Source of the DNA: Corallochytrium limacisporum
Lineage: Eukaryota > Opisthokonta
NCBI GenBank assembly: GCA_002811645.1
Contig: PDIP01000026.1
Coordinates: 1 to 64,000 of the forward strand
Length of the DNA: 64,000 bases
Direction of reading: 5' to 3'
This document shows positions 30,260 to 39,626 of the stretch, piece by piece (position 1 is the first letter of the stretch; every line of letters begins with the position of its first letter). Below the pieces are notes generated by a model. That model did not search any database, had not been told where the DNA came from, and was given only the letters and a program-made list of their open reading frames with translations. The position numbers were made by a program, and so were the translations under genes.

Positions 30260-31240
30260 TCAATTCATGTCACCGAGCTCTGTCTCAACGATAGCAATGA
30301 TGTCGTCCACGTATGGTCTTTCCTTTAGTTCTAGTGCCAGGCATGAGTCCACAATGCGTCGGAATCCAGGTCCGTACTCCTCCTTTGCTGCCTCTTCCGG
30401 CCAGCGGTAGTTCCCGTTAGCGACTGCCAGGTGGAGATCACCACCAAAACGGTTAATCATTCGTTCGAAAGGCGATTCGTTGAAAGCCATACAATACAGT
30501 AGCCCTCCCAAGCTCCATATATCAGTTCGTTCATCAAAGTCGGCTGGTGCCGAGGGATCGAAGAACTCGGGTGGTCGGTAGGGCATGGAACAGTGTTCGG
30601 CGGCAATATCCTGTAGTTTCAGCGCCTGGCTCCGGTTTTGCACGGAAAAGCGAGCAAGGGCCATGGATCCGAAGTCCATAAGCACCGGTGATCCTTCAGC
30701 AGTGTACATGATATTAGCCGGTTTGATGTCCCTGTGGGCCAAAGGTGTCCGTTGGCTGGCAGATGATTGTCCTGGCTGACCTGACCGGGGTTCCTGTGTG
30801 TAGTTGTGCAGTGCCTTCACACCTTTGCACACCTGTAGAAACTCGCGCAGGCACTGCTCTTGAGAAAGATATCCTTGAGGGCCATCTGGCCTGCGTGCAT
30901 CGCACCGATCTTGCGCTGACCCCATGGGATAGAAAGGGAAAACAAGGATCAGGTCCTCCCCGCCTGCAGTTTTCAGGGATGGCGCTGACCCGGACGCAAT
31001 TAGTGCAGTCAGATGCGGTGTGTTGGGAAAACGTTGATGGTTCTTTACCTCTCGTTGAGCAAGACGCTTTACACTGTCATCATGGAGGGTAATGCGCTTG
31101 ATTGCGACCTGACGTCCGGACTGTGCATCCTTGCCCAAATACACAAAACTGAATCCTCCTTCACCGACAAGTTTGTCCACATTGAACTCGTGGCCGTCGA
31201 CCACTATGCGTTTATTTCCGGCGCCGAAGCACTGTCCCAT
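30260..31240 (-). CDS. STK16: STK16/MPSK1-like serine/threonine kinase
   Basis: A 326-aa kinase of the Numb-associated family. From the third in-frame ATG (31240) the N-terminus MGQCFGAGNKRIVVDG matches STK16 in length and has Gly2 for myristoylation and Cys4 for palmitoylation, so that start is preferred over 31279 and 31255. The kinase core shows GEGGFSFVYLG, AIKRI (Lys48), AHRDIKPANIMY, LMDFGSMALARF and, in the activation segment, AAEHCSMPYRPPEFF with DERTDIWSLG. All catalytic residues are present. STK16 is known to act at Golgi and other membranes in trafficking and signalling. It is divergently transcribed from the neighbouring methyltransferase. Confidence 0.88.
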   Translation of the reverse strand: MGQCFGAGNKRIVVDGHEFNVDKLVGEGGFSFVYLGKDAQSGRQVAIKRITLHDDSVKRLAQREVKNHQRFPNTPHLTALIASGSAPSLKTAGGEDLILVFPFYPMGSAQDRCDARRPDGPQGYLSQEQCLREFLQVCKGVKALHNYTQEPRSGQPGQSSASQRTPLAHRDIKPANIMYTAEGSPVLMDFGSMALARFSVQNRSQALKLQDIAAEHCSMPYRPPEFFDPSAPADFDERTDIWSLGGLLYCMAFNESPFERMINRFGGDLHLAVANGNYRWPEEAAKEEYGPGFRRIVDSCLALELKERPYVDDIIAIVETELGDMN

Positions 31241-31765
31241 TATGGAATTCCCCATTAAGAAGTCTGTGACAAGGTCCATGCCATTTGATTTGCCTTCGTC
31301 TTGTTTTCCCTTGGAGTCACCTCAGCAATCGTGGTGGCCTTGCTGCCTATGTGAAAGTTTGCTAACTACGTCCCAGTTTTAGGCTAAGCAACTGACCAGC
31401 AGTTGTCAAATCTCTTATCGAACCAATTGTTATCAACGAATACCCTTCCACTTGCCATATCTTTTCCTTGAAGTACCTGACCTCAGAGCCGCAAAAGCGA
31501 AGGTCTTCGCTAGACTGAACGGGAGGGTCTCCCCCCCACCCAGAGGGGGGCAGCGGCGGAGCTGGACAGACCCACCCACCTTAGTCCCAAGCGCGCGGTG
31601 GCTGGTACAAGAGGCAGATCTGCATTCTGAACATGTCCATTTGCTGCAAGTTTTAGGACGGCAGTAAGAGGGATTCTCTCTTCAAGCGACTCACAGACCT
31701 TAGTATGACCATTCGGAGACCATGTAACGGTTGAGGACCAATTCAATTAAAAAAGAAGTTGATAT
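31241..31765. other. divergent promoter region, STK16 and methyltransferase
   Basis: A 525-bp spacer serving two divergent genes. It contains a GC tract (31528-31550) and no recognisable gene or TATA box. Confidence 0.55.
31528..31550. repeat. intergenic GC palindromic tract
   Basis: GTCTC7ACCCAGAG6: a C run and a G run separated by a few bases, in the divergent STK16/methyltransferase spacer. Confidence 0.5.
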
Positions 31766-32470
31766 ATGGGACACCCAAGAATGTCAGGCACAGATGGAAC
31801 CACGTGTCAGGCCAGTCTGGAGTACAGCAATGAGGTCACTGCGATACTGGAGGATGAAGTGGTGTTCCTAGGCACCCGGATTGGAGCATCTTCCGCAAAT
31901 CATGGAGCAACTTTACGCTTAACTGAACGCTCCGGGATCAATTCAACCGGTGGCAAAGTTTGGAGCACAGCCAGGGCGCTGCTGGCGTACCTCGCCGCTC
32001 CCAAAACGAAGCCTCCTTTCAAATCCTTGCCAGATGTCACCATCGTTGAGGTTGGTTCGGGTACCGGTTGGCTGGCACTGCAGTTAGCAGCCAATGGTGC
32101 GAAGATGGTGATCGCCACGGACATCCCTCCGGCACTTGACGGTGTCGTGGAGAATGTGGCTGGTAACAAGGCATTGATCGGGTCGGCCGCTGGCCATGTG
32201 GAGCCCATGAAACTTGACTGGATGAATTCGGAGTCCGATCTTGCTTTAATCAAAGACAGACTGCTCCTAGCTACCGACGGGAAAAGGAGTGTGCCGGACG
32301 TGATCCTGGGAACGGACGTGGTCTTTCTAAAGACCCTGGTCGATCCATTTATAGACACACTCGCTTCTCTTTGTGGGCCGTTGACTAAACTTCTTCTTTG
32401 CCTTGAACCGCGGGACGGTCTAAGCTTTGAATACTTCATGGAGCAGGCTAAGCAGAGATTCAGGATCTAG
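31766..32470 (+). CDS. METTL21-family protein lysine methyltransferase, with early stop
   Basis: A 234-aa seven-beta-strand methyltransferase. TGGKVWSTARALLAYL, the SAM-binding VEVGSGTGWLALQLA, ATDIPPAL, MKLDW and ILGTDVVFLKTLVDPF follow the METTL21/EEF1A-KMT order. The likely reaction is SAM-dependent lysine methylation of a chaperone or elongation factor; the target is unknown. The frame stops at TAG (32468-32470) right after AKQRFRI. The same frame then stays open for 39 codons to a TAA at 32588-32590, and those codons (KVNKKDMG, then DEGDVDYVHILQL) resemble the usual last strand of the family. A nonsense change, readthrough or sequence error is therefore likely. It converges on the dCTP pyrophosphatase gene. 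Confidence 0.8.
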   Translation: MGHPRMSGTDGTTCQASLEYSNEVTAILEDEVVFLGTRIGASSANHGATLRLTERSGINSTGGKVWSTARALLAYLAAPKTKPPFKSLPDVTIVEVGSGTGWLALQLAANGAKMVIATDIPPALDGVVENVAGNKALIGSAAGHVEPMKLDWMNSESDLALIKDRLLLATDGKRSVPDVILGTDVVFLKTLVDPFIDTLASLCGPLTKLLLCLEPRDGLSFEYFMEQAKQRFRI

Positions 32471-32634
32471 AAGGTAAACAAAAAGGATATGGGTCTCTTC
32501 CTCGATGAAGGGGACGTCGACTATGTGCACATTCTCCAGCTGCATATCTTGACCACGAAAATTTGCTGTCATAGAGGAAAGTCAAAGTAACATCAAAAGA
32601 TCGGCATTACTGTTTTATTTACAGGGCAAGCCTG

Positions 32635-33324
32635 TTACTCTGTAGAGGAAGCCTTGCCCTTGGAGGTGTCGCTCTTCGTTTGATCTTCACTGGGCGGAAT
32701 ATAGGTGCCATCAGCGTGCATTCCATCATACTCATTCCACTTGGATGCTTTACCGTAGACTAATTTGACCGGATACTTTTTCTCGTTCAGGAGCATTTTG
32801 TCCAGCACTGCCCTGCTCAGATCGATACCGCAAACATCTGCCAGTCGCGTAAGATAGATGAGAACGTCACTCATTTCCTGGCCCAGATGGGTGCGATCCG
32901 CTTCTGTCCAGTCCGTGCATCCCAGCGGTACTTCTCCACGCCATTGGAAGATCTCTGCCAGTTCACCAACCTCGCCTACAAGAGCGGTGAAAATGTTGCG
33001 CGGAGTGTGAAACTTCTCAAAACCGCGCGTCTTTGCGAAATCGCGGCACTGTTCACGAATGGTCTGCAGGCTAACGTCCCGTTCCCAGATATTATGAAGG
33101 TTATCGTCATCCTGACTGTCTTGAACCTTTTTCCGCCGCTTGAATAGGGGCTCTGCTGCTATTTTCTTGCTCCGCTGGTGCAAAGGTGTCTCAGTCTGCG
33201 GCTCTGGCGTCTCACTCACACTGCCTCGCGACGACACCGCAGTATCGGGCGTCGCAGTGGAGGCTGTGGGAGAGCATTCGTGAATCTCTTCGCTCTCGGA
33301 GGACCTGCGCTTTACCGAACGCAT
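32635..33324 (-). CDS. DCTPP1: dCTP pyrophosphatase 1 (MazG-like)
   Basis: A 229-aa all-alpha NTP pyrophosphatase. The core (about residues 75-205) has FTALVGEVGELAEIFQWRGE and LGQEMSDVLIYLTRLADVCG, which supply the metal-binding Glu/Asp residues of the MazG fold, then NEKKYPVKLVYGKASKWNEY as in animal DCTPP1. It hydrolyses dCTP and modified cytosine nucleotides to monophosphates, cleaning the nucleotide pool. A 75-residue Ser/Thr/Pro-rich N-terminal extension with KRRKK suggests possible nuclear targeting; the animal protein has a shorter leader. The C-terminal tail is Lys/Ser-rich. No break is visible. Confidence 0.9.
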   Translation of the reverse strand: MRSVKRRSSESEEIHECSPTASTATPDTAVSSRGSVSETPEPQTETPLHQRSKKIAAEPLFKRRKKVQDSQDDDNLHNIWERDVSLQTIREQCRDFAKTRGFEKFHTPRNIFTALVGEVGELAEIFQWRGEVPLGCTDWTEADRTHLGQEMSDVLIYLTRLADVCGIDLSRAVLDKMLLNEKKYPVKLVYGKASKWNEYDGMHADGTYIPPSEDQTKSDTSKGKASSTE

Positions 33325-33887
33325 GATGTGGACTTGGACTGTATATGCGCGTGGTAACTGGCAGGTGCGGATTTCACTGCAGCAATGGTGATCATGTCAT
33401 ACCTATAGTACCCGAACATGATTCCTGAGGGGCAAAAAAAAACCTTTGGCCATGATGGACCACATCGAACCCGTATTTTTCTTTCGGTTTGAAAGCACTG
33501 TCGTACAGCAGTGCCCGGTTCTTCCCGGCAAAGACCCGTGTTTTCGGGTCGTAAAGGTTTTAGGTTCCCTACCCGCGCCTCTCTCTCCGGAGTTCTCCTC
33601 AGTCAAAGTTTTCGCGCCTCAGTCTGCTCCACTTGGAGTAGGGATCCTGGGACCGGGGCAGGGAACCCCTTCCCCCCCCAACACCCCCGGCCGGGGCCTT
33701 TTCCGGGGGGACCACGGGGGAAGGGAAGCGGGTGGAACGGAATGACGGGCGAGATGATGATACCGGATGCCTCCGTCTCTGGACTTCAGCTCCTTATGGG
33801 TGCATCGCCAATTTCTAGGTCATGCGTCCCCGTCATTAAGATGTATGATGTTTTTGCTGGTTCTTTATGTACAAATTACAATTAGTT
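33325..33887. other. spacer between DCTPP1 and ENOPH1
   Basis: Holds a GC palindromic region (33661-33720) and the DCTPP1 promoter. No gene is seen. Confidence 0.6.
33661..33720. repeat. intergenic GC palindromic tract, compound
   Basis: C8 AACAC5 GGCC GGGG, then CCGGGGGG and ACCACGGGGG: several C runs followed by several G runs over 60 bp. Confidence 0.55.
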
Positions 33888-34862
33888 TTAGTCCGTTTTC
33901 AACCGTTTGTTGGTATCTTGGTCGACAGACCGTTCGACCGTACAGTCCACATTCTCCGCCTTGCGGGCCTTTCCGGCACCCTGTACAGCAGCAGCCAAAT
34001 CGTACAGATCAGTGACGACATTAGGACGTTTGGCCAGCTCATCATCCGCGATGATGCCATTGCCCTTGCGGATGGACACCACGACCTGCATGCCCGCCTC
34101 TTCTGCAGCTAGAACCTCAGCAAGGACGTCGGTTACAAACACAGCCGTTCGTGGCTGCTCCTCTAACCCAAGGTCCTTTAGAATCTTTGTGTAGCTTTGT
34201 GCCTCCTTTTTCATACCCACACCCGTGTCGTAATGTCCTTTGATCATGGGCAGCAGATCACCGTACTGGGAGTAGCCATAGAGGAGCTTTTGGGCCTTCA
34301 CGCTACCACTTGAGTATATGTAGATGGGTACCTCGGCCTTATGTAGATCCTGCAGACACTGATACGAATCTTCATAGAGGTGCCCTTTCAGACTGCCGTC
34401 TTCGTAGCCATCCTTCCACATGTGACCCTGCAGGGTCTTCAGGGGACCCACTTTTCGATCCGCATCCATTAACCATAGTACGTAGGCTTTCACGGACTTC
34501 TGGTCAGGATCTTCCGCAGATAGAGCCGGAACTGAATCAAAATCCTTTGCTTCTGCTTCTCGAAGCTTGGCAAGGTCCTGCACAATCTTTTTCATGTCAT
34601 CTGACTCCCAGTTGTCCTTTAGGTACTGCTCCAGCCGTTCACGAACGTAGGGAAAGAGCCCGTCGTGCACAAAGCTGATGGACGTCGTGGTGCCCTCAAT
34701 ATCAAAGATAACTGCTTTGATAGAAACAGACTTATCTAAATCCAACCTATTTTTATATTTTCCGAGGTCAGTGACTAGCCCCTTAGCCTCCTTGGCACCG
34801 ATAAATCCAATTTTGGTGTCCTTACCGTCCTCCTCTGGCTTCTGGATCTCCTGCACCACCAT
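33888..34862 (-). CDS. ENOPH1: enolase-phosphatase E1
   Basis: A 324-aa HAD-superfamily bifunctional enzyme of the methionine salvage pathway: it enolises and dephosphorylates 2,3-diketo-5-methylthiopentyl-1-phosphate. Motif I is AVIFDIEGTTTSISF (about residues 50-64), followed by cap-domain residues (FPYVRERLEQYL). LWLMDADRKVGPLKTLQGHMW is typical of the family, motif II is YIYSSGSVKAQ and the metal site is VFVTDVLAEVLAAEEAGM. About 48 residues precede motif I, longer than in human ENOPH1, and the C-terminus adds a short charged tail. It is intact and transcribed from the same strand as DCTPP1. Confidence 0.92.
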   Translation of the reverse strand: MVVQEIQKPEEDGKDTKIGFIGAKEAKGLVTDLGKYKNRLDLDKSVSIKAVIFDIEGTTTSISFVHDGLFPYVRERLEQYLKDNWESDDMKKIVQDLAKLREAEAKDFDSVPALSAEDPDQKSVKAYVLWLMDADRKVGPLKTLQGHMWKDGYEDGSLKGHLYEDSYQCLQDLHKAEVPIYIYSSGSVKAQKLLYGYSQYGDLLPMIKGHYDTGVGMKKEAQSYTKILKDLGLEEQPRTAVFVTDVLAEVLAAEEAGMQVVVSIRKGNGIIADDELAKRPNVVTDLYDLAAAVQGAGKARKAENVDCTVERSVDQDTNKRLKTD

Positions 34863-35596
34863 TTTGCCCTGTATTTCTCGTGGAGCATCCGCTGTGCCTG
34901 CCTATTAACCATATTTCAATCAGAAAAATTGCAGTGTGTCCAAAACGTAAGATGTACCTCTCGTGCATGCAGCTCTCGAGGTCCATAAACATACGCATCA
35001 TGTTAGCACCACCCGAGGAGTGCAGCAAATGGGGTTGACAGCAAAACACACACAACCCCCCTCCCTCTTCGAGAAAAACACACACACATTTGTGGTTCCA
35101 TATTCTTGTAGAATTTTCGAGGCAAAATTGAAATTTTTTTGTTTAGAAAAATGTGTGAGGTTGGACTCTCCCTCTTTCCATACACTGTGTATGAAGTACA
35201 GGCACATACAAATGGACAATAGTAAAGGAACCAGAGGAGCTCGAAGCGCATAGAAATGTACTGGGCCCCCAGCGACTGCTGCGGCCCACATTCGGGACCC
35301 AGGGAGGCAAACAGTATAGAATCAGTACTGGGCAGGTCCGTCTCGGAGCAGGGTACTCCACTCTACCGCCCATTATGCCATTCTCATTATCACCAGAGAC
35401 ATAACTTTGCAGTTACGTCCTATTCCCATCATGAGTATGAAGTTGTATTGAACATATTCGAATTGCTATTAGCACTACGACGGTCGTATTTCAAGAACGA
35501 CTAGCTATTTGATGATGAATAGTTTACATGTGGAAGTATTCGGTTAAGTATTCGGGTATACTCTGGATCAAATCTTTATTTTACCAAATAGACAAA
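34863..35596. other. divergent spacer between ENOPH1 and eL33 genes
   Basis: Contains two short AC-rich stretches (35044-35053 and 35083-35095) and AT-rich sequence before the ribosomal protein gene. No gene or GC palindrome is seen. Confidence 0.55.
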
Positions 35597-35950
35597 ATGG
35601 TGCGCAACATTAAGGGTGACAAGACCCCTCACATTCGCCTGTACTCCAAGGCTAAGATCATGGGATACCGCCGCAACAAGCACGTGCAGCAGCCCAACCA
35701 GACCATCATTAAGATTGAGGGATGCAAGACCAAGGAGGCCGCTCAGTACTACCTCGGAAAGCGCGTCGCATATCTGTACAACGTGCACACCAAGAAGGCT
35801 ACCCAGAAGTCCATGACCCGCTGCCTGTGGGGCCGCATCATGAAGCCTCACGGTTCCACCGGCTCTGTCATGGTTAAGTTCCGCAAGAACATCAACCCTC
35901 GCTCTTTCGGTGCCTCTTGCCGCGTTATGATGTTCCCCCAGCGTGCTTAA
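35597..35950 (+). CDS. RPL35A: 60S ribosomal protein eL33 (RPL35A)
   Basis: A 117-aa ribosomal large-subunit protein. The family pattern is clear: RLYSKAKIMGYRRNKHVQQPN, TIIKIEGCKTKEAAQYYLGK, RVAYLYNVHTKKATQKS, TRCLWGRIMKPHGSTGSVMV, KFRKNINPRSFGASCRVMMFP. The start codon at 35597 (context ACAAAATGG) gives the N-terminus MVRNIKGDKTPHI; upstream open codons look like leader. Length fits the family (about 110 aa). It binds 25S/28S rRNA in the large subunit. It is a single exon here, whereas ribosomal protein genes in many eukaryotes carry introns. Confidence 0.95.
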   Translation: MVRNIKGDKTPHIRLYSKAKIMGYRRNKHVQQPNQTIIKIEGCKTKEAAQYYLGKRVAYLYNVHTKKATQKSMTRCLWGRIMKPHGSTGSVMVKFRKNINPRSFGASCRVMMFPQRA

Positions 35951-37792
35951 GTGAAAGCTTTAAAACTTTATCAAATACGGGAAACGGGAGCAACAACATA
36001 ATGTTGACATTCTTCTAAATTAGTTACCATGTAAGGGCTTTATGTGTACTACAACATTACCATGAAGCACAGCATACCACTGTAGAAGCGGATCGTAGAC
36101 AAGTGATCAGATGCATCTCCTTGCTTATTCACGGGTTGTAGCAGTCGCTGAACACATGTGATGAGTAAGGAAAGGTACAAACGTCTTTGTTTGTCTGTTC
36201 CGTGTATATCGTTCTTGCACAAAAACATTAAGTTGCATTATTCATGCAAACAACTTAACAACATTTCGGCATTCAAATATAACATAACATCTTCTTTTGA
36301 CTATATCACACCTTGTTCTTCCCGTACTTTACTGCCTTCTCGGTTTGTTGGCATGTTCTTGACATCCTTTGAACACTCCTCGCTGAACGAACCGTAGGGT
36401 TGGCACAATCCGTTGTGCTCGCAGGCTCACCCATCGTACCAGCTAGAATGACTATGTCTAAAACTGATGCACTATTAACATCATTTTTCGAATTAAATTT
36501 TGGAAGCCGTCTTTGCTCAGGTCTCGCAGTCGTTAACATCAGCATGGTGCGATGGTATTCAAACTCCAAGCTAGACCGAGAGTGTAGACAGTAAATTAAG
36601 ATATAATACATGCGGAGCGAATATTCAAGGCCTCCACCAGGTAGAGCGTGTTGCAACTTCACCATGTCAGTGACCAACAAAGCACGGTATAGAAACAACG
36701 ATCATAGCTAGTGCGTAGAATGGCAAACTGTGACATCATCTAACCCCAAATCTCCGCCGTGGTGCCTCCTTTCTCAGATGTTTCCACCGTGTCAATCGAA
36801 ACATGTGAACTATAGGCAATGCGCCCAGTGCTTTCATGCTCATACTGCATGTCCTTTGGCTGATTCCCCGTGAAGATTACACAGAGCAGTACAATCCACC
36901 ACACCCTTCACACAGCGCCCCACGGGCAGTAGACCCAGTTCCCCTCACCCCAGACTGTGTGCTGCCTGCCCCTTTGGCTGGCATTTTCGACAGCGTGTCC
37001 CATCCCCCAGACGCTATCTTCTTTCCCAAAGGAAACGAGAGTTGTGGTGCCAGTGGGGGGGGAAGGGAGAGGAAGTTGGCTGGCCCGTGGACTTACCCGG
37101 GCCCTGGGTCCCTCCCCGGGCAGGGAAGGGAACGAAGAAAAAAAAGAACCAGGCAAAAAACCCTTCTCGAGCGGGCAGTGAGAAAGGAAAGAGCGAAGGG
37201 GAAAAAAAAAATTAGGGGGGTCGCCGGGAGGGTGGGCCAGCGATCAATAGCCAATGTACCAGCGGAGATCCATCCCTCCGTCATTATCCCCTGTCAGTGG
37301 CTCCAGCAAAAACTCTCCTGGCTGCCTGTTCGGACGTCGCGGGGTGCTGGTGATGATGTCGGCGGATGGGTGGGTTTTACCACCTTTGCAGGTTTGCGCC
37401 TCGGGAAGCGCACCTTGTATCGGGCCGTGCTGTGTCCTATAGAGCGCTGACCAATCTGCGCAAAGGGACACAACCGTTACCTTGCTGGTGAATGGGCTTT
37501 TGGTTGATGTGAGTAGGAAATTCTGTCAGGAGAATTCGCGCATGCAGTCTGGGTGCGAGTGGAGGAAAGGAGGGAAACGAGCGACACGGAGCCCAGTGAC
37601 GGATCCTTCTTCCGTGGTTTGGAACGTGAGGTGGAATCACTCCTTGGGCGCGTTTGCCACCCAGATCATTTGTTTGGTGGGCTATAAAAGATACTAGCCA
37701 GAGATCAATTAATGGATGAGAAGGGTTTACTTGACCAGCTGTGACGGTATTCATTCTTTGATCCTGCAGAACTTCATCATCATCCATCAATC
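35951..37792. other. spacer between eL33 and trpB
   Basis: 1.8 kb: an AT-rich first half, then a GC-rich block with G and C runs (37053-37130), then the trpB promoter. Open frames of 130 and 204 codons overlap low-complexity GC sequence and show no domain; no gene is called. Confidence 0.55.
37683..37690 (+). promoter_or_regulatory. TATA box of trpB
   Basis: TATAAAAG lies 110 bp upstream of the trpB start codon, a distance compatible with a TATA box and short leader. Confidence 0.5.
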
Positions 37793-39130
37793 ATGGTCAT
37801 CGCAGACGGTCTCAAGGGCATGACCCAGCTACCCCTGAAGAGCCAGCAGGCTCTGAAGAATGACAGTTGTCTTGGTATGGAGATGCCAGACGCAAATGGG
37901 TTCTTCGGTAAGTACGGTGGTAGCTTCATTCCATCTGAACTGGAACCGATAATGAAGAAGCTTACAGAGGAGTATCTCCGCATCCGTGATGATCCCGAGT
38001 TTCTCGAGGAACTCAGTCTGCTACGTCGTACCTATGTTGGACGCCCTAGCCCTGTGTACTACTGCCGCCGCCTCAGGGAGAAAATCGGCGGTGCCCGCAT
38101 TTACCTGAAACGCGAGGATTTGAATCACACAGGCAGCCACAAGATTAACCACACAATCGCAGAAGCTCTGATGGCCAAGAAGATGGGCAAAACAAAGCTT
38201 CTGGCGGAGACGGGCGCAGGACAACATGGTGTGGCCGTGGCTACCGCCGCTGCTTTGGTCGGCCTGGAGTGCGAGCTCCACATGGGTGAAGTGGACATCC
38301 AGAAGGAGTTCCCGAACGTCCAACGCATGCAGATTCTTGGAGCCAAAGTCGTCGCCGCGACTCACGGTGCGAAGGCGCTGAAAGAAGCCGTGGACAGTGC
38401 CTTCAACAAGTTCAAGGACGACCATGAAAATACGTTCTTGGCAGTTGGGTCAACGGTGGCCTACCACCCGTACCCAATGATGGTACGTGACTTCCAGGCA
38501 ATCATTGGTTTCGAAGCGAAGCAGCAATTTGCGGAGATGCGCACAGCGGAGGGGAAGAACGGTGAGAAACTCTTGCCCGATCATCTCGTGGCCTGCATTG
38601 GCGGAGGCTCGAACTCCATTGGACTCTTCACTGCATTTTTGGATGATACGAAAGTGGCAATGCACGGTGTGGAGCCCGCAGGCCGAGATCTGAACACTCC
38701 GGGTGAGCACGCAGCCAGTTTGACCTTGGGAAAGCCCCACGTCCTGCACGGTTACAAGTCCTACTGTCTGCTGAATCCCGACGGGGAGCCTGATGAGGTC
38801 TACTCCATTGCCAGCGGTCTGGATTATCCCAGTGTTGGACCACAGCAAGCTCTGCTGAAGGATCTTAAGCGCGTCCAGTATCACACTGCCACAGACGACG
38901 AAGTGATTGAGGCCTTCTTCGAACTCTCCCGAACGGAGGGCATCATTCCAGCCCTGGAGAGCGCCCACGGTGTCGCCCACGCACTGAAGATGGCCAAGGA
39001 GCTACCTCCGACCGACACCATCCTCGTTAGCCTATCCGGTCGTGGAGACAAAGACCTCAGCCACGTTATTCAGCTCTATGGTGAGAAGTATGGCATTGAC
39101 AAGAGCTACGCGAAACAGCCCGAGTACTAG
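37793..39130 (+). CDS. trpB: tryptophan synthase beta chain, stand-alone
   Basis: A 445-aa PLP enzyme converting indole and serine to tryptophan. Landmarks: [16 protein letters not shown] near residue 35, [17 protein letters not shown] with the Schiff-base Lys117, [20 protein letters not shown] containing the catalytic Glu, [11 protein letters not shown], and the phosphate-binding [12 protein letters not shown]. It ends with [14 protein letters not shown], the usual C-terminal signature. No alpha chain (TrpA) domain is fused and none lies in the window, unlike fungal enzymes, which are alpha-beta fusions. Animals lack the gene, so it marks a tryptophan prototroph. The N-terminus shows no clear organelle-targeting feature. 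Confidence 0.93.
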   Translation: MVIADGLKGMTQLPLKSQQALKNDSCLGMEMPDANGFFGKYGGSFIPSELEPIMKKLTEEYLRIRDDPEFLEELSLLRRTYVGRPSPVYYCRRLREKIGGARIYLKREDLNHTGSHKINHTIAEALMAKKMGKTKLLAETGAGQHGVAVATAAALVGLECELHMGEVDIQKEFPNVQRMQILGAKVVAATHGAKALKEAVDSAFNKFKDDHENTFLAVGSTVAYHPYPMMVRDFQAIIGFEAKQQFAEMRTAEGKNGEKLLPDHLVACIGGGSNSIGLFTAFLDDTKVAMHGVEPAGRDLNTPGEHAASLTLGKPHVLHGYKSYCLLNPDGEPDEVYSIASGLDYPSVGPQQALLKDLKRVQYHTATDDEVIEAFFELSRTEGIIPALESAHGVAHALKMAKELPPTDTILVSLSGRGDKDLSHVIQLYGEKYGIDKSYAKQPEY

Positions 39131-39212
39131 GGTAACCACCCGTCCCGGGAGAGGAGGGGCCGGGGGGTTGGATTAGGGCCAGAACGCAGAAACTATTTAA
39201 AAACACCGTATG

Positions 39213-39218
39213 AATAAA
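39213..39218 (+). terminator. polyadenylation signal of trpB
   Basis: AATAAA lies 83 nt after the trpB stop codon in AT-rich sequence. Confidence 0.45.
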
Positions 39219-39296
39219 GAATACCATTTTAGCTTTATTTTTGGTATTTTAAAAACTTCGGTATATATAATTGTGGAAAAGCCATATGTCTGGATC

Positions 39297-39344
39297 CCCA
39301 CCCCGCACCAGTGTTCCGGTGGGGGGAGGGGGAGACCACGGGGG
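39297..39344. repeat. intergenic GC tract
   Basis: CCCCACCCCGCACC, a short spacer, then G6AGGGGGAGACCACGGGGG. It resembles the tracts at 16501 (GGGGAGACC) and 33661 (ACCACGGGGG). Confidence 0.5.
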
Positions 39345-39626
39345 CAATCACCAACGGGTGAGCCCGTTACGGCCGTTCAACGCTTTGGTGCCTCTGCAGC
39401 GCATTGGGTTTAACCGCGCCTCTTTTCAAATGTTGCTTCGTATTTAAAGGCCATCATAGTGTTTTGATATGGGATATATGAAGATGACATCTTTATAAGA
39501 GAATTCCAGTTTTGAGAACTCAACTCAGATTCTGAGAAGCGATATGGGACGGTAAACATTTGCGAAGAGATCCATACTCTTGAAAAAGGTCACATAACCA
39601 CATAACATAGGAAAACTATTATTAGA

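Larger units (their letters stand above)
39131..39626. other. spacer between trpB and MGME1-like gene
   Basis: Holds the trpB polyadenylation signal, an AT-rich stretch and a GC tract at 39297-39344. No gene is seen. Confidence 0.6.

Noticed and set aside
36836-37450. 204-codon frame in the eL33-trpB spacer
   Set aside because: It runs through a G/C-run block, and several overlapping frames are equally open; no domain is seen.
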